A DNA stretch of 64,000 nt from Clostridiales bacterium (GTDB lineage Bacteria > Bacillota > Clostridia > Oscillospirales > Acutalibacteraceae): positions 1 through 64,000 of the forward strand of contig DUNN01000035.1 of NCBI GenBank assembly GCA_012839345.1, written 5' to 3'. Below are positions 50,715 through 59,621 of the stretch, in pieces. The position numbers and the translations under genes were made by a program. The notes beneath the pieces were generated by a model. It was given only the letters and a program-made list of their open reading frames with translations, was not told the origin of the DNA and searched no databases. Each line of letters opens with the position of its first letter. Position 1 is the first letter of the stretch.

Positions 50715-53114
50715 TCATTTTCCCATGGTTACCACGACGCGGTGCTCGGTTCCCTCCGGCTGCACCGGAACTCCGCCGAAAACCTCAGTACCGTCCAGCA
50801 GGATACGTTTCACTCCCTTGCTGACTCCATCCGGGTTTTCCACATGAATTCGGTAAACCGCGCCGCGCCAGACCCGTTTTACATCAAATTCCTTCCAGTC
50901 CTTCGGAATACAGGGGTCAATCAGCAGCCGGTCGTAACCCGGACGAACCCCGAGCAGATAGCGGGTTGCCGCGAAGTAAGCCCAGCCTCCGCTCCCCGTC
51001 ATGAACGGATGCCTTGCCCGGCCGAACGCGGTGTGATCCTTGCCCATGACAAACTGGCAGTAGGAATACGGTTCGGACTGCCGGACCTCGATTTCGTCAT
51101 TCTGATTGTAGGGAAGTAATGCATTGTAGAATTTCATAGCGCGGTCCCCGCGGCCCAGCTTTGCTTCCGCGCACCACGCCCACGGATTGGGGTGGCTGAA
51201 TATGGCGCCGTTTTCTTTTACACCTGGGTAAACTCGGGTGACGAACCCAATTTCATCGTCGTTTTTCGTATAGGACGGAGCATTCAGCATCAGGCCGTAT
51301 TTGGTGTACAGGTAGCGATCCACGGAATCCATCGCTTTTCGCCCGCGTTCCTCGTCCGCCACGCCGGAAAACACAGCCCAAGTGTTGGACTCCATATGTA
51401 CCCGGCCTTCCTGATCCAGATGCGTGCCGATTTTTCGCCCGCTCGCGGTAATGCCGCGGATGTACCATTCCCCGTCCCAAAGATTTTCTTCGCAGGCTTT
51501 TTTCACCTTCGCAGCCATTGCCGCATATTTTTGCACCTGCTCTTTTTTTCCGGCAAATTCGGACAGCTCAATAAAGTTCTGGATCGCCCAGTAATGCAGG
51601 AAAGAAACCATGGCGCTTTCGCCGCCACCCAAATTCAGGCAGTCGTTCCAGTCCGCACGCAGGCCCTTGCAGATTCCGGTTTTGCCCACCTGGCGGTCCG
51701 AAAAATCGAGAATCCGCATCAGATGTTCATACACCGTCCCCTCGCCGCCGTCTGCATAAGTTACGACCTCATCCAGCAAGGAAATTTCGCCCGTTTCCTT
51801 AATATACTCGCAGACGGAAGCAACCAGCCAAAGCGCGTCGTCCGAGCATGCATCCTGAATGCCGTGAATCATTTTCGCACGACTGGGAGTCGGCACGACC
51901 GTGGGTGATTGAAAGCTCTGCTTCTTCCCCTGCAGTTCCGGGTCAAACCATTCCGGCTGAAATAAGTGGAGACCGTAACCTTCGCTGGTCAGGCCGCGCA
52001 TCAGTTCCACAATGCGCTGCCTGCATTTGACCGGGTTGGAATGCGGAATGGTCATGGCATCCTGCGCCGTATCCCGGTACCCGAGCCCGGTTCTTCCGCC
52101 AACCTCAATAAAGGAGGCGAAACGAGAGAACATGATGTTGACTTCGGACTGGTAAAGGTTCCAAATATTCAGCGAGGTATTCATTCCTTCGTTGGGTGTG
52201 TACACCTGCAATTTTTCGCATTTTTCGTTCCAGAAATCTGCCAGCTTTTGAAACTCACGGTCAACCTGCTTGGCGTCGGAATACTTTTTTCGGTACGGAA
52301 TGGCCGCGTCCCGTTTTCCCTCCCCAAGCAGAAACGCGAGGCGGGTTTCCTCCCCTGGCGCAAGAATCAGCTTTTTCTGCAGAGCGGCGCAGTGATTTCC
52401 CGTTTTTTCAAAGCTGCCGGAGCATACGCCCGTTTCTACTGCGATTGGATTGCTTTCATCCCGGTAGGTCCCCAAAAAGCGGTCGCGCAGGCAGTCGAAC
52501 CCGTCCGGCTCAAATGTGGCAGTAAACCATTGGTAGCCGTTTTCTTCATAATACAGGTCGTTTTCAATAATACCATCCGCATAGCTGGAACCGGAAGAGT
52601 ACAGGCTCATCTGGAAGTTCTGGTTATCCATGTCAATATGATGAAACGAAAACTCCAGATACGAATACACGCTCAGGCGGCGCGGCCGGTCCCCTGTGTT
52701 TTTCAGAACCACGTCCCAGATTTCCACCGGCTCATTCAAGGGAATAAAAATGGTCTGACTTGCGGAAATATCCTGATAATCGCATAGATACCGGGAATAT
52801 GACAAGCCATGCCGGCACACATAGTGCGCTTTTTCCAGGTCTTTTGCAACCGGCTGCCAGGAAATGCTCCAATATTCCCCCGTATCGTCATCCCGAAGAT
52901 AAACATAGTGGCCAGGGCGTTCCACCGGAGCGTTCGGGCGAAACCGGGTAATACGGTGATACTGCGGGGACTTGTAAAAAGCATAGCCGCCCGCTGTCTG
53001 GCTTAGTACGGCGCACATATCGTTCACGCCGATATAGTTCGTCCACGGTACCGGAGTATTTACATGGTCAATGACATACTCCTTCCGTGCGTTATCAAAA
53101 TAGCCGTATCTCAT
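50715..53114 (-). CDS. chbP: GH94 N,N'-diacetylchitobiose phosphorylase
   Basis: 799-aa cytoplasmic phosphorylase splitting (GlcNAc)2 with phosphate to GlcNAc-1-phosphate and GlcNAc. It follows the Vibrio enzyme closely as I recall it: MRYGYFDNARKEYVI, NTPVPWTNYIG, RPGHYVYLRDDDTGEYWSIS, EVGGRTGLGYRDTAQDAM, and the catalytic Asp in KGLRADWNDCLNLGGGESAM. The ATG at 53114 follows AAAGGAG; the long upstream open frame is non-coding. First gene of the locus, with a -10 at 53146-53151. It sets the likely substrate for the transporter downstream. Confidence 0.9.
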   Translation of the reverse strand: MRYGYFDNARKEYVIDHVNTPVPWTNYIGVNDMCAVLSQTAGGYAFYKSPQYHRITRFRPNAPVERPGHYVYLRDDDTGEYWSISWQPVAKDLEKAHYVCRHGLSYSRYLCDYQDISASQTIFIPLNEPVEIWDVVLKNTGDRPRRLSVYSYLEFSFHHIDMDNQNFQMSLYSSGSSYADGIIENDLYYEENGYQWFTATFEPDGFDCLRDRFLGTYRDESNPIAVETGVCSGSFEKTGNHCAALQKKLILAPGEETRLAFLLGEGKRDAAIPYRKKYSDAKQVDREFQKLADFWNEKCEKLQVYTPNEGMNTSLNIWNLYQSEVNIMFSRFASFIEVGGRTGLGYRDTAQDAMTIPHSNPVKCRQRIVELMRGLTSEGYGLHLFQPEWFDPELQGKKQSFQSPTVVPTPSRAKMIHGIQDACSDDALWLVASVCEYIKETGEISLLDEVVTYADGGEGTVYEHLMRILDFSDRQVGKTGICKGLRADWNDCLNLGGGESAMVSFLHYWAIQNFIELSEFAGKKEQVQKYAAMAAKVKKACEENLWDGEWYIRGITASGRKIGTHLDQEGRVHMESNTWAVFSGVADEERGRKAMDSVDRYLYTKYGLMLNAPSYTKNDDEIGFVTRVYPGVKENGAIFSHPNPWAWCAEAKLGRGDRAMKFYNALLPYNQNDEIEVRQSEPYSYCQFVMGKDHTAFGRARHPFMTGSGGWAYFAATRYLLGVRPGYDRLLIDPCIPKDWKEFDVKRVWRGAVYRIHVENPDGVSKGVKRILLDGTEVFGGVPVQPEGTEHRVVVTMGK

Positions 53115-53497
53115 TTTTTCGACTCCTTTGGATTGTTGTAAGTCCATTATAGAGCAAGCCCCAAAAGGATTGAATAGCAGATGTTGTAAATAATTGTATA
53201 TTCTTGTGTAGGTTCGCGGTTCTGCGCGCGGAACTCTACCTGCAATCCCACTGTTTCCCTCCAATTCCCTGTTTTCAGCCCTGCTTTTCAAACGCCGGGT
53301 TTTGAGGTATAATAAAAGCCTTGGCCGGGCAGCATAAGCCGTGCCCGCCAGGGGGAAACCCCCGGGCGCAAACAAAACGAATTCCCAGTCCGCTTTCACT
53401 GTCGGAAGGCCGAATCCTTGTGGTCTGCGCTTCTCGTTTTGATCGATTTCAGATGCCCGGGATTCCGACAAAATAAGACTTGAAACAACAGAAAGGT
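53115..53497. promoter_or_regulatory. divergent promoters and structured leader of the LRR operon
   Basis: Minus strand: TATAAT (complement of 53146-53151) for chbP. Plus strand: TTTTCA (53285-53290), 17-bp spacer, TATAAT (53308-53313) for the LRR gene, giving a ~178-nt leader. In the leader, GCCC...GGGGGAAACCCCC...GGGC forms a very stable hairpin at 53343-53367, and CAAAACGA (53373-53380) can pair with TCGTTTTG (53434-53441). No T-run terminator is seen. Confidence 0.5.
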
Positions 53498-54514
53498 ATG
53501 ACGTTTCATTTGCAGCGGGACAACAACGCAAAAGAAGTCACGGACCTAAAAATACAATATATTGCGGCGGAGGACGGCACATCCGTCTTTTCCGTCAAAG
53601 GCTCCGGTTCTGCCGTGTTTCTGCCGGAAGAGATTGCCGGTCTGCCAGTAAGAGAAATCTGTCCCTACGCGTTTTCAAACCCGGAGGACGCGGCTTCCCA
53701 CCTTCCCGCGGGAAGTAAGGTTCAAACCGCAGAACTTGGCCGCGGCATTCCCCTAGGGGAAGAAGAACGATTCCTCGGCGGCCCTTTGCTGAAGGAGGTT
53801 CGTCTGCCGTCCGGGCTCCGCATCGTCGGAGAATACGCGTTTTACAACTGCACTGCGCTTGCCCGGATCACCCTGGGTCCTGGTGCAGCGCGGATTGGAA
53901 ACGGCGCGTTTATGAACTGCCGTATGCTGAATGAAATTCTTTTTACGGCGTCAGCCGACGCACCCACCTGTCTGCCAGGCCTGCTGACGGAAATTCAGTG
54001 TGAAACACGGGTGACCTTCCGCACGGAAAGCGACCATTCTGTATGGATTTTCCCAGAATATTATGAAGAATCCGTGGAAAACGCACCCGCCCATATTTTT
54101 GAACATTTTTATCACGGTGCGGGTTACCGCTACCGGCAATGCCTGCAAGGCGACCGGCTGAACGCAGAAGATTACGACCGCCAGTTCACGATGGCAAAAG
54201 CCGAAGCGGAGCCGGTAACCCTGCTTCGGATTGCGCTGGCGCGTTTGCGTTATCCATTCCGCCTTTCGAATGCGGCGGAACAGCAATACCGTACCTATTT
54301 AATAGAAAATATATCCGCAGCGGCTCAACTTTTGATTGCGGACGACGATCCGGAAGGGCTTGCCTTTCTGGCTTCCCACGGTGTTTTCACGCGGGAAAGC
54401 ATCAGCAAGGCGGTAGAAGCGGCGTCGCGCAAGAACCGTGCGGAATGCTTAAGCGTTCTGCTTAATGAGCAGCATAACCGTTTCTCCCCCAAAGAAAAAA
54501 CATTTGATTTATAA
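53498..54514 (+). CDS. leucine-rich repeat protein (BspA-like LRR_5)
   Basis: ~338-aa protein without signal peptide. Residues ~20-150 contain BspA-type repeats (LPEEIAGLPVREICPYAF, VRLPSGLRIVGEYAFYNC, ITLGPGAARIGNGAFMNC); the C-terminal ~150 residues are helical and may be ankyrin-like (LIADDDPEGLAFLASHGVF). The start is uncertain: ATG 53498 has only GAAAGGT right before it, and a TTG at 53480 is in frame. It heads a three-gene operon with the VWA and MoxR genes, so it may be a substrate, adaptor or scaffold of that pair. Confidence 0.75.
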   Translation: MTFHLQRDNNAKEVTDLKIQYIAAEDGTSVFSVKGSGSAVFLPEEIAGLPVREICPYAFSNPEDAASHLPAGSKVQTAELGRGIPLGEEERFLGGPLLKEVRLPSGLRIVGEYAFYNCTALARITLGPGAARIGNGAFMNCRMLNEILFTASADAPTCLPGLLTEIQCETRVTFRTESDHSVWIFPEYYEESVENAPAHIFEHFYHGAGYRYRQCLQGDRLNAEDYDRQFTMAKAEAEPVTLLRIALARLRYPFRLSNAAEQQYRTYLIENISAAAQLLIADDDPEGLAFLASHGVFTRESISKAVEAASRKNRAECLSVLLNEQHNRFSPKEKTFDL

Positions 54515-54554
54515 ATCAGGCGGTAATACCCGCAAAAAAGGAGGCTGAGCCTGC

Positions 54555-55916
54555 ATGGACGACATGGAAGAAAAGTTATCAAAAGTCGGGAATCAGATTC
54601 TAACGGCGTCACGCACAGAACTGTACCTAAACATGCGTTTCCTGGACTTGGCGCTCAGCGCCCTTTCTTATGAAATGCGCCCGTCCATCCAATACATGGG
54701 CACGGACGGAACGCATTTATTTTATGACCCGGACAAGCTCATCGACCGCTACCGCAGGAACCGCATTCTGATTAACCGCGCTTATCTGCATCTTGTTTTT
54801 CACTGTGTGTTCCGGCACCTTTGGAAACCCCAACCGGAAGACCGGGAACTGTGGGACCTTTCCTGTGACATAGCCATGGAATTTCTTCTGGACAGCCTGC
54901 CGCACCGCGGCATCCGGATGGCTTCCTCCTGGTACCGACAGAATTTTTACGAGGAAATGCAGGCCAAACTGAAAGTTCCGACGGCAGAAGGAATCTACCG
55001 GATGCTGGAGGAACGCAGCCTGCCCCGGTGGGAACGGGAACGGCTGGAAGAGGAATTTCGGGTGGACGACCATTCTTTTTGGCCTGACCCGGAAAAAGAG
55101 CCTCCGAAAGGAATGCCGTCCCCCCAGCAGCAGTGGGAAGACATTAGCCGAAAGATGCAGACCAATATGGAAACGCTTTCCCGCGACGCGGCGCAGCAGG
55201 CTGAAGCGGTTTTGCAGCAAGTGCGGGTGGAAAACCGCAAGCGGTACGATTACCGCCGCTTTTTGCAGAAATTTGCCGTTCTGCGGGAAGAGCCGCAGCT
55301 GGACCCCGATTCCTTCGACCCGATTTTTTACTCCTACGGAATGCGTCTTTATGGGAACCTTCCCCTGATTGAGCCGCAGGAAACGCGGGAATCGGTGAAA
55401 ATCGAGGATTTTGTCATTGCCGTGGACACCTCCATGTCCTGCTCGGGAAAACTGATTAAAGCCTTTTTGGAACAAACCTATTCGGTTTTAAAAAATACGG
55501 AAAGCTTTTTCCGAAAGGTCAACATCCACGTGATACAGTGCGATGAAGCCGTGCGCTCCGACCAAAAAATTACCAGCGAGGAAGAGCTTCGGGACTGCAT
55601 GGAGCATTTTAAGCTGATTGGAAATGGCGGAACCGACTTCCGTCCGGTGTTCCGCTATGTACAAGAACTGATTGAGCAAAAGGCGTTTCGCCGCCTCAAG
55701 GGATTGGTTTATTTTACGGACGGACGTGGAATTTACCCGCAGCACCGCCCGCCATACGACGTGGCGTTTGTGTTCCTGCAGGAGGACTACACCGACGCGG
55801 ACGTACCGCCGTGGGCCATGAAGCTGATTCTGGAGCCGGACGACCTGGAATCACCGCCCGAACCGTCGCAAGACTTGATAGAAGACTGGGAGGACCTACC
55901 TCATTATGAATATTAA
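54555..55916 (+). CDS. VWA-like protein with putative metallopeptidase N-domain (DUF2201-like)
   Basis: 453-aa cytoplasmic protein. The N-terminal ~150 residues resemble the putative metallopeptidase domain paired with VWA (HLVFHCVFRHLW with three His, then DLSCDIAMEFLLD). Residues ~285-440 are VWA-like: MIDAS-type AVDTSMSCSGKL, GGTDFRPVF, YFTDGRG. AAGGAGGC precedes the ATG. It overlaps the MoxR gene by 11 bp. VWA plus MoxR pairs act as chaperone or metal-insertion machines in other systems; the client here is unknown. Confidence 0.85.
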   Translation: MDDMEEKLSKVGNQILTASRTELYLNMRFLDLALSALSYEMRPSIQYMGTDGTHLFYDPDKLIDRYRRNRILINRAYLHLVFHCVFRHLWKPQPEDRELWDLSCDIAMEFLLDSLPHRGIRMASSWYRQNFYEEMQAKLKVPTAEGIYRMLEERSLPRWERERLEEEFRVDDHSFWPDPEKEPPKGMPSPQQQWEDISRKMQTNMETLSRDAAQQAEAVLQQVRVENRKRYDYRRFLQKFAVLREEPQLDPDSFDPIFYSYGMRLYGNLPLIEPQETRESVKIEDFVIAVDTSMSCSGKLIKAFLEQTYSVLKNTESFFRKVNIHVIQCDEAVRSDQKITSEEELRDCMEHFKLIGNGGTDFRPVFRYVQELIEQKAFRRLKGLVYFTDGRGIYPQHRPPYDVAFVFLQEDYTDADVPPWAMKLILEPDDLESPPEPSQDLIEDWEDLPHYEY

Positions 55917-57447
55917 AAGTGCAAAAGAAGAAATCAAAAATACCGTGCGGGCATACCTTGCACGGGATGACATTGGGAATTTTCGCATTTCTCCCATCCG
56001 CCAGCGCCCGCTGCTACTAATGGGCCCGCCTGGCGTGGGTAAAACACAAATTATTGAGCAAGTTGCACAGGAATGCGGCGTGGCGCTGGTGGCCTACACC
56101 ATTACCCACCACACGCGGCAAAGCGCTGTTGGCCTGCCGTTTATTAAAGAGAAAACCTACGCGGGGCGCACCCGCTCTGTAACGGAATATACCATGAGCG
56201 AAATTATCGCCTCCGTTTACGATAAAATGGAAGCCACCGGTCTTAAGGAAGGTATTCTGTTCATCGACGAAATTAATTGCGTATCCGAAACGCTGGCCCC
56301 AACGATGCTCCAGTTTTTGCAGGGCAAAACGTTCGGCAACCAGAAAGTTCCGGAGGGCTGGATTATCGTGGCGGCGGGCAATCCGCCGGAGTACAACCGC
56401 TCCGTTCGCGAATTCGATGTTGTTACGCTGGACCGCATCCGCAGAATTGACGTGGAACCGGACTTTGCGGTCTGGAAAGAATACGCTTACCGGAAGTCCA
56501 TTCACGGGGCTATCATTTCCTATTTGGAAATCCGGCGGGAAAACTTTTATCGGATGGAAACCACACCGGATGGGATTCTGTTCGCCACCCCGCGTGGATG
56601 GGAAGACCTTTCGGAAATGATCCGCGTCTGTGAACAGTTGGAACTGCCGGTCGGGCAGGAACTGGTTTTGCAGTACATTCAGAATCCCGCTGTTGCGAAA
56701 GACTTTGCAAATTACTATGAACTGTATAAAAAGTACCGTAACGATTACCGGGTGGACGAAATTCTGGACGGGCATTTTTCCGACGAAGCCGTCACCAAAC
56801 TGCGCCTCGCCCCGTTTGATGAAAAACTCAGCGTAATCGGACTGCTACTAAGCCGGCTGAACGATCAGTTCCGGCAGTCTTACCGGATTGACCAGTACAC
56901 GGAAGAACTGTTCGGAAAGCTGCGGGAATGGAAAGAAATGCTGCCCGGCGCAATGGAAGCACCAGATGTCCTTCTTCAGCGTTTGGCGCAGCAGATGACG
57001 GATCAGCTGGAGCTCCGCAAGGAAAACCGTCAGGCGGGCTCGGAAGAAGAGTGGGTTCAGTTGCGCTGCATCCGCAAGCTGGAATCGTATGCCAAGGCGC
57101 TGCAGATAAATGAAAAGCGGGAACCCGATGAAGCCTTTGCGTATGTAAAAGAACAATTCGCCCAAGAACCCGAATTGCGCAAAAAAGAAATTTCCGCCGC
57201 TTCCGCGGCGTTGGACCACGCATTCACCTTTATGGCGACCGCGTTTGGGGAAAGTCAGGAAATGGTTGTGTTCGTCACCGAATTGACCGTGAATTTTTAC
57301 AGCTCCAAGTTCATCGCGGATAATGGATGCGACCAGTATTATGTTTACAACCGTGGCCTTCTGTTTGCCGAACGCCAGCAGGGAATTATGAAGGAAATTG
57401 ATACGCTGCGAGCGCAGGAAAACGTCGACATGCTGCAGGAACAATAA
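55906..57447 (+). CDS. MoxR-like AAA ATPase
   Basis: 513-aa AAA ATPase. Walker A GPPGVGKTQ (residues ~40-48), Walker B GILFIDEINCVSETLAP, sensor 1 IIVAAGNPPEYN, arginine-finger region LDRIRRIDV. The C-terminal ~250 residues are helical with charged stretches. Translationally coupled to the VWA gene. It ends before a strong terminator. Confidence 0.9.
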   Translation: MNIKSAKEEIKNTVRAYLARDDIGNFRISPIRQRPLLLMGPPGVGKTQIIEQVAQECGVALVAYTITHHTRQSAVGLPFIKEKTYAGRTRSVTEYTMSEIIASVYDKMEATGLKEGILFIDEINCVSETLAPTMLQFLQGKTFGNQKVPEGWIIVAAGNPPEYNRSVREFDVVTLDRIRRIDVEPDFAVWKEYAYRKSIHGAIISYLEIRRENFYRMETTPDGILFATPRGWEDLSEMIRVCEQLELPVGQELVLQYIQNPAVAKDFANYYELYKKYRNDYRVDEILDGHFSDEAVTKLRLAPFDEKLSVIGLLLSRLNDQFRQSYRIDQYTEELFGKLREWKEMLPGAMEAPDVLLQRLAQQMTDQLELRKENRQAGSEEEWVQLRCIRKLESYAKALQINEKREPDEAFAYVKEQFAQEPELRKKEISAASAALDHAFTFMATAFGESQEMVVFVTELTVNFYSSKFIADNGCDQYYVYNRGLLFAERQQGIMKEIDTLRAQENVDMLQEQ

Positions 57448-57568
57448 AAAATCCGCTGCAAAAAGGTCGGCAGAGGCGGCCGGCCGAAAAGCAAAAATTT
57501 GTATTTTTATAAAAATAAATGCACCGCATGGGTTTGGTAACTCACGCAATTTTCCATTTTCCAATAGA

Positions 57569-57615
57569 GGAGTGCTGCAAAATGAGTTTGCATTCATTTT
57601 GCAGCACTCCTTTTT
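57569..57615 (+). terminator. terminator of the LRR-VWA-MoxR operon
   Basis: GGAGTGCTGCAAAATGA with its perfect complement, 8-base loop, then five Ts. The sequence TGCTGCAAAATGAGTTT recurs in the hairpin at 62319. Confidence 0.8.
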
Positions 57616-57625
57616 AACGACCGTG

Positions 57626-57892
57626 TCAGGCCTTTGGATTCGACTCCAGTTCTTTTGCCACGTCTTCCGGAGAAAGACCATCTGCGTTGATGACAACCGC
57701 CTTGGTCTTGGTATTCTCCATACCAAGCAGGTCCGTGCTCATACCGGAAACAACAATGGCGTCATACCCCTGCAGGTTTCCGGAGGATTTCTTCCCAGTA
57801 TCCAGGCATTCTACCTGATAGCCTTTTCGGGAAAGATAGTCCTTCACCGGAGTAAGGCTGCTTTCTACAGCAATTTTTCCTTTCAAAATCAT
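57626..57892 (-). CDS. YkuS/UPF0180-family protein
   Basis: Small conserved protein of about 88 aa: KGKIAVESSLTPVKDYLSRKGYQVECL, GYDAIVVSGMSTDLLGM and KAVVINADGLSPEDVAKEL match the UPF0180 (YkuS) family of Firmicutes, of unknown function. Start is ambiguous: ATG at 57892 is only two bases after GAGGTG, whereas a TTG two codons later (57886) has ideal spacing. Monocistronic. Confidence 0.85.
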   Translation of the reverse strand: MILKGKIAVESSLTPVKDYLSRKGYQVECLDTGKKSSGNLQGYDAIVVSGMSTDLLGMENTKTKAVVINADGLSPEDVAKELESNPKA

Positions 57893-58041
57893 CACCTCGT
57901 TTTTTATTATTTGTCCGCAAACGTGTTCTATCCCAATCCAACAAAAAATCACGCCAGCGTGAAAACGTAAAATGTCGGTTTGCCTATTTTATCAGTCCTA
58001 AAAAACAAAAAAATTTGTTAATTCGATATAAGTGAAATAAG

Positions 58042-58069
58042 TTGACATTATTTTGTTATAAAATAATAT
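58042..58069 (+). promoter_or_regulatory. promoter of a putative noncoding RNA
   Basis: Perfect TTGACA (58042-58047), a 16-bp spacer and TAATAT (58064-58069). No gene with a ribosome site follows for ~850 bp. Confidence 0.55.
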
Positions 58070-58075
58070 CGTATT

Positions 58076-58512
58076 GAATTAATATTTTATTAAATTAGCC
58101 TTGATATGGAACATTAGCTCATAAAGAAAACTTCGTAACACACAGCCACACTCGAAGCCCTGCTTCAACCCAGTAGGCAGCGCCACCGGACCTGATCTTG
58201 TTCCGGTGATGAAACCACAGCTAGGAAATTCACCGTCCTCCTGTTCTGACTATACGTTTCTCCGCAAAAAATCGTTTTCTATAAACCCCGCACAGCAGCA
58301 TTTTATAACGCTATCTCCATACCATGGAGGGAAACACCATCGAAAGGTATGCGGGCCGGCTTCAAATTATTTAATATGTATTTTTATGCAATTTCCCATT
58401 CTGAAAAACCAAATCTCCACCCTCTTGTCTTTTAACATATTCTTTGGGCACTTTGGAAAATGTTGAATGAGAAAAGACCGCCTTCTTCAACTGGAAGGCT
58501 GTCTTTTTTCTT
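58076..58512 (+). ncRNA. candidate structured noncoding RNA
   Basis: About 435 nt between the promoter above and an intrinsic terminator (AAAGAC, GCCTTC paired with GAAGGC, GTCTTT, T run ending near 58508). No convincing ORF. Pairings visible by eye: CTTCG/CGAAG (58131, 58153), CACCGGA/TCCGGTG (58175-58208 region), the alternative CGGTGA/TCACCG (58204, 58230), CATACC/GGTATG (58319, 58346) enclosed by CCCG/CGGG (58286, 58352), and a GAAA-type loop. I do not match it to a known class; large Firmicute RNA families would be the first comparison. Confidence 0.45.
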
Positions 58513-58569
58513 TCGAATTTTTCAGCTTACGCTTTCTACGCTTTCCTAGCAATTAAACTTTTCACCTGC

Positions 58570-58718
58570 ATGAAAGAATGTTCCCTATTCAAGTGCTTTC
58601 ATACCCAATGGTAAGTTCCTAGACTGCGAAACGATTTCAGTGCCTGATAAGCATCAGTAGATTACAGCGATTTATCAGTCAGTCTGCGCTCCGTTTTCGC
58701 TGTAATCCAGGCTTTTTT
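58570..58718 (+). ncRNA. second candidate structured RNA or leader ending in a terminator
   Basis: ATGAAAG (58570) pairs with CTTTCAT (58596); CTGAT/ATCAG forms a small hairpin at 58644-58657; GATTACAGCGA (58660-58670) pairs with TCGCTGTAATC (58697-58707), enclosed by GCCTG/CAGGC and followed by six Ts (58713-58718). CTGATAA can instead pair with TTATCAG (58672), a competing fold. It lies ~200 bp before the Xre-S24 gene. No clear promoter of its own. The rest of 58719-58925 is AT-rich with nothing recognised. Confidence 0.4.
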
Positions 58719-58925
58719 GCCCACATCAAACTCTCGGTGACACGGCCGAATCAAATTTTGCAAAATTCCTAAATTCTTAGTTTTTTTATTCCGAAAACCT
58801 ACAATATTTCCTAACAAAAATATATTAATATATAGCATATAGAAAAATCAGATTATTAAGGTTATTGATATTTCATTTACATTTTTGTTTCCATTACTAA
58901 AATTTAATGGAAAGGACATGATGCT

Positions 58926-59525
58926 ATGAACAGAATTAAATTACTGCGTCTTACTCACAATTTAACCCAGGAAGAACTGTGCAAAGTCATCAACATCAGT
59001 CAGGCGTCGCTTTCCGGGTACGAAAACGGAAAATATGAGCCGGATAACAAAACGTTAATTCAACTGGCGGCATATTTCAACGTATCCATTGATTACCTGT
59101 TGGGGTATGACATGATGCACACGGAATCCGGCACAAAAACGATTCCGGTTTTTCGCTTTGTCACATCGGAAACACTGGACTCCAAATCCCAGGAAATTTT
59201 AAAGTATGAGGAAATCAGCAAAAGCATGGCAGAAGACGGCGAGTACATTGGACTTTTAATGCTCGGCGACAGCATGGAGCCTCGGATTCTGGAAGGTGAC
59301 ACCATCATTATCCGCAGGCAGAGCAGCGTGGAAAACGGAGATATCGCGGTCCTGCAGATTGGGAAAAACAGGGCTACCCTAAACAGGGTCTTTAAGCACG
59401 ACAACGGAATGATATTAATTCCGTACAACTCAAAATACAGCCCATTGGAATATTCTAATGCCGAAATCGAGCAGCTTCCCATTACCATTATAGGGAAAGC
59501 GGTTGAATTCCGTGGAAAGTGCTGA
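58926..59525 (+). CDS. Xre regulator with S24 (LexA/CI-like) peptidase fold
   Basis: 199-aa regulator. Residues 1-65: Xre HTH (LTQEELCKVINISQASLSGYENGKYEPDN in form; short motif NISQASLSGYENG). Residues ~110-195: S24 domain with the serine in LGDSMEPRI. The position where LexA/CI proteins carry the catalytic Lys (motif T-x-K-R) reads TLNRVF, so Lys appears to be Asn; self-cleavage is doubtful. GGAAAGGAC precedes the ATG. It may be a prophage-type or stress regulator; no phage genes are nearby. Confidence 0.85.
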   Translation: MNRIKLLRLTHNLTQEELCKVINISQASLSGYENGKYEPDNKTLIQLAAYFNVSIDYLLGYDMMHTESGTKTIPVFRFVTSETLDSKSQEILKYEEISKSMAEDGEYIGLLMLGDSMEPRILEGDTIIIRRQSSVENGDIAVLQIGKNRATLNRVFKHDNGMILIPYNSKYSPLEYSNAEIEQLPITIIGKAVEFRGKC

Positions 59526-59621
59526 ACGGCAGGATTTTTCGCTCCTCTTCCACGTATTTACAAGCTCTCCTTTTTCGGATACACTAATACTAATCTATTT
59601 CATTAAAAAGGAGAATGCAAA

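Noticed and set aside
58206-58466. 86-codon plus-strand frame in the RNA-like region
   Set aside because: No ribosome site, odd composition; the stem pairings fit a structured RNA better.
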